A stretch of 64,000 bases of DNA, from assembly GCF_030546935.1 (NCBI RefSeq), contig NZ_JAUOPH010000003.1, forward strand, positions 655,049 to 719,048. The letters run 5' to 3'. Below the pieces are notes generated by a model, which saw only the letters and a program-made list of their open reading frames with translations, had not been told where the DNA came from and ran no database searches. Both the position numbers and the translations under genes were made by a program. Of the stretch, positions 63,928 to 64,000 are shown in pieces; position 1 is the first letter of the stretch; every line of letters begins with the position of its first letter. The stretch comes from Marinobacter sp. 2_MG-2023. GTDB taxonomy: Bacteria; Pseudomonadota; Gammaproteobacteria; Pseudomonadales; Oleiphilaceae.

Positions 63928-64000
63928 TGGTGGGTCGTGATGGATTCGAACCATCGACCAATTGGTTAAAAGCCAACTGCTCTACCAACTGAGCTAACGA
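63928..64000 (-). tRNA. tRNA-Lys (TTT), partial
   Basis: Minus-strand tRNA with encoded CCA at 63928-63930, T-loop TTCGAAT, anticodon loop CTTTTAA giving TTT, and D-loop AGCTCAGTTGGTAGAGC. Three 5' bases (expected GGG) fall beyond the right edge. Confidence 0.96.

Overview
The window looks like a chromosomal segment of a marine gammaproteobacterium, most like Marinobacter. This is inferred from gene content: an exosortase/PEP-CTERM exopolysaccharide locus, a Pseudomonas-type methylcitrate cluster, osmoregulated periplasmic glucan genes and an enteric-style ethanolamine operon. No rRNA, CRISPR array, transposase or phage gene was seen.

Layout. 1-8.2 kb holds exopolysaccharide genes of the XrtA/PEP-CTERM type. 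A minus-strand operon encodes an initiating sugar transferase, Wza-like export lipoprotein, Wzz-like chain-length protein, tyrosine-kinase-like ATPase and an outer-membrane barrel cut by the window edge. A plus-strand pair encodes a deacetylase and an ExeA-like ATPase, and a PEP-CTERM target protein follows. 8.3-17.7 kb is the 2-methylcitrate cycle: a GntR regulator with three upstream palindromes, prpB, prpC, acnD, prpF and prpD. A second PEP-CTERM gene sits between prpF and prpD. Both PEP-CTERM genes have strong sigma-54 promoters and a similar upstream motif, so they are probably co-regulated by an enhancer-binding protein. 17.7-24.6 kb carries opgG, a small unknown gene, opgH and opgD for periplasmic glucans, then an Omp85-like barrel. 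galU follows.

25.8-33 kb contains an unusual set: a RibD-type reductase, a flippase-like membrane protein, a fused glycosyltransferase-methyltransferase, a divergent 6-pyruvoyltetrahydropterin-synthase homologue without the usual catalytic Cys and one zinc His, an MDR dehydrogenase and a CDP-alcohol phosphatidyltransferase, followed by YceI. It reads as a pathway for an undescribed modified lipid or glycolipid and is the best candidate for a new system here. 33-47.8 kb is mostly housekeeping: a lipase with an exported partner, a DMT transporter, tRNA-Val, cytochrome c' and cytochrome b561, glutaredoxin, a nucleotide-sugar epimerase, purC, bamC, dapA, bcp, a PerM-like transporter, tusA, bepA and nadA.

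47.8-63.6 kb is a complete ethanolamine-utilisation microcompartment operon in the enteric order eutSPQTD-M-M-NEJGHABCL. It ends in pduS and pduT homologues instead of eutK and eutR. The two tandem hexamer shell genes differ at the pore residue (Ser versus His), and EutC, EutE and EutG carry similar N-terminal helices that look like encapsulation peptides. A tRNA-Lys gene, cut by the right edge, lies next to the operon.

Start codons were moved inward from the longest ORF wherever a Shine-Dalgarno sequence, overlap or signal peptide supported it; these choices are stated in each entry.
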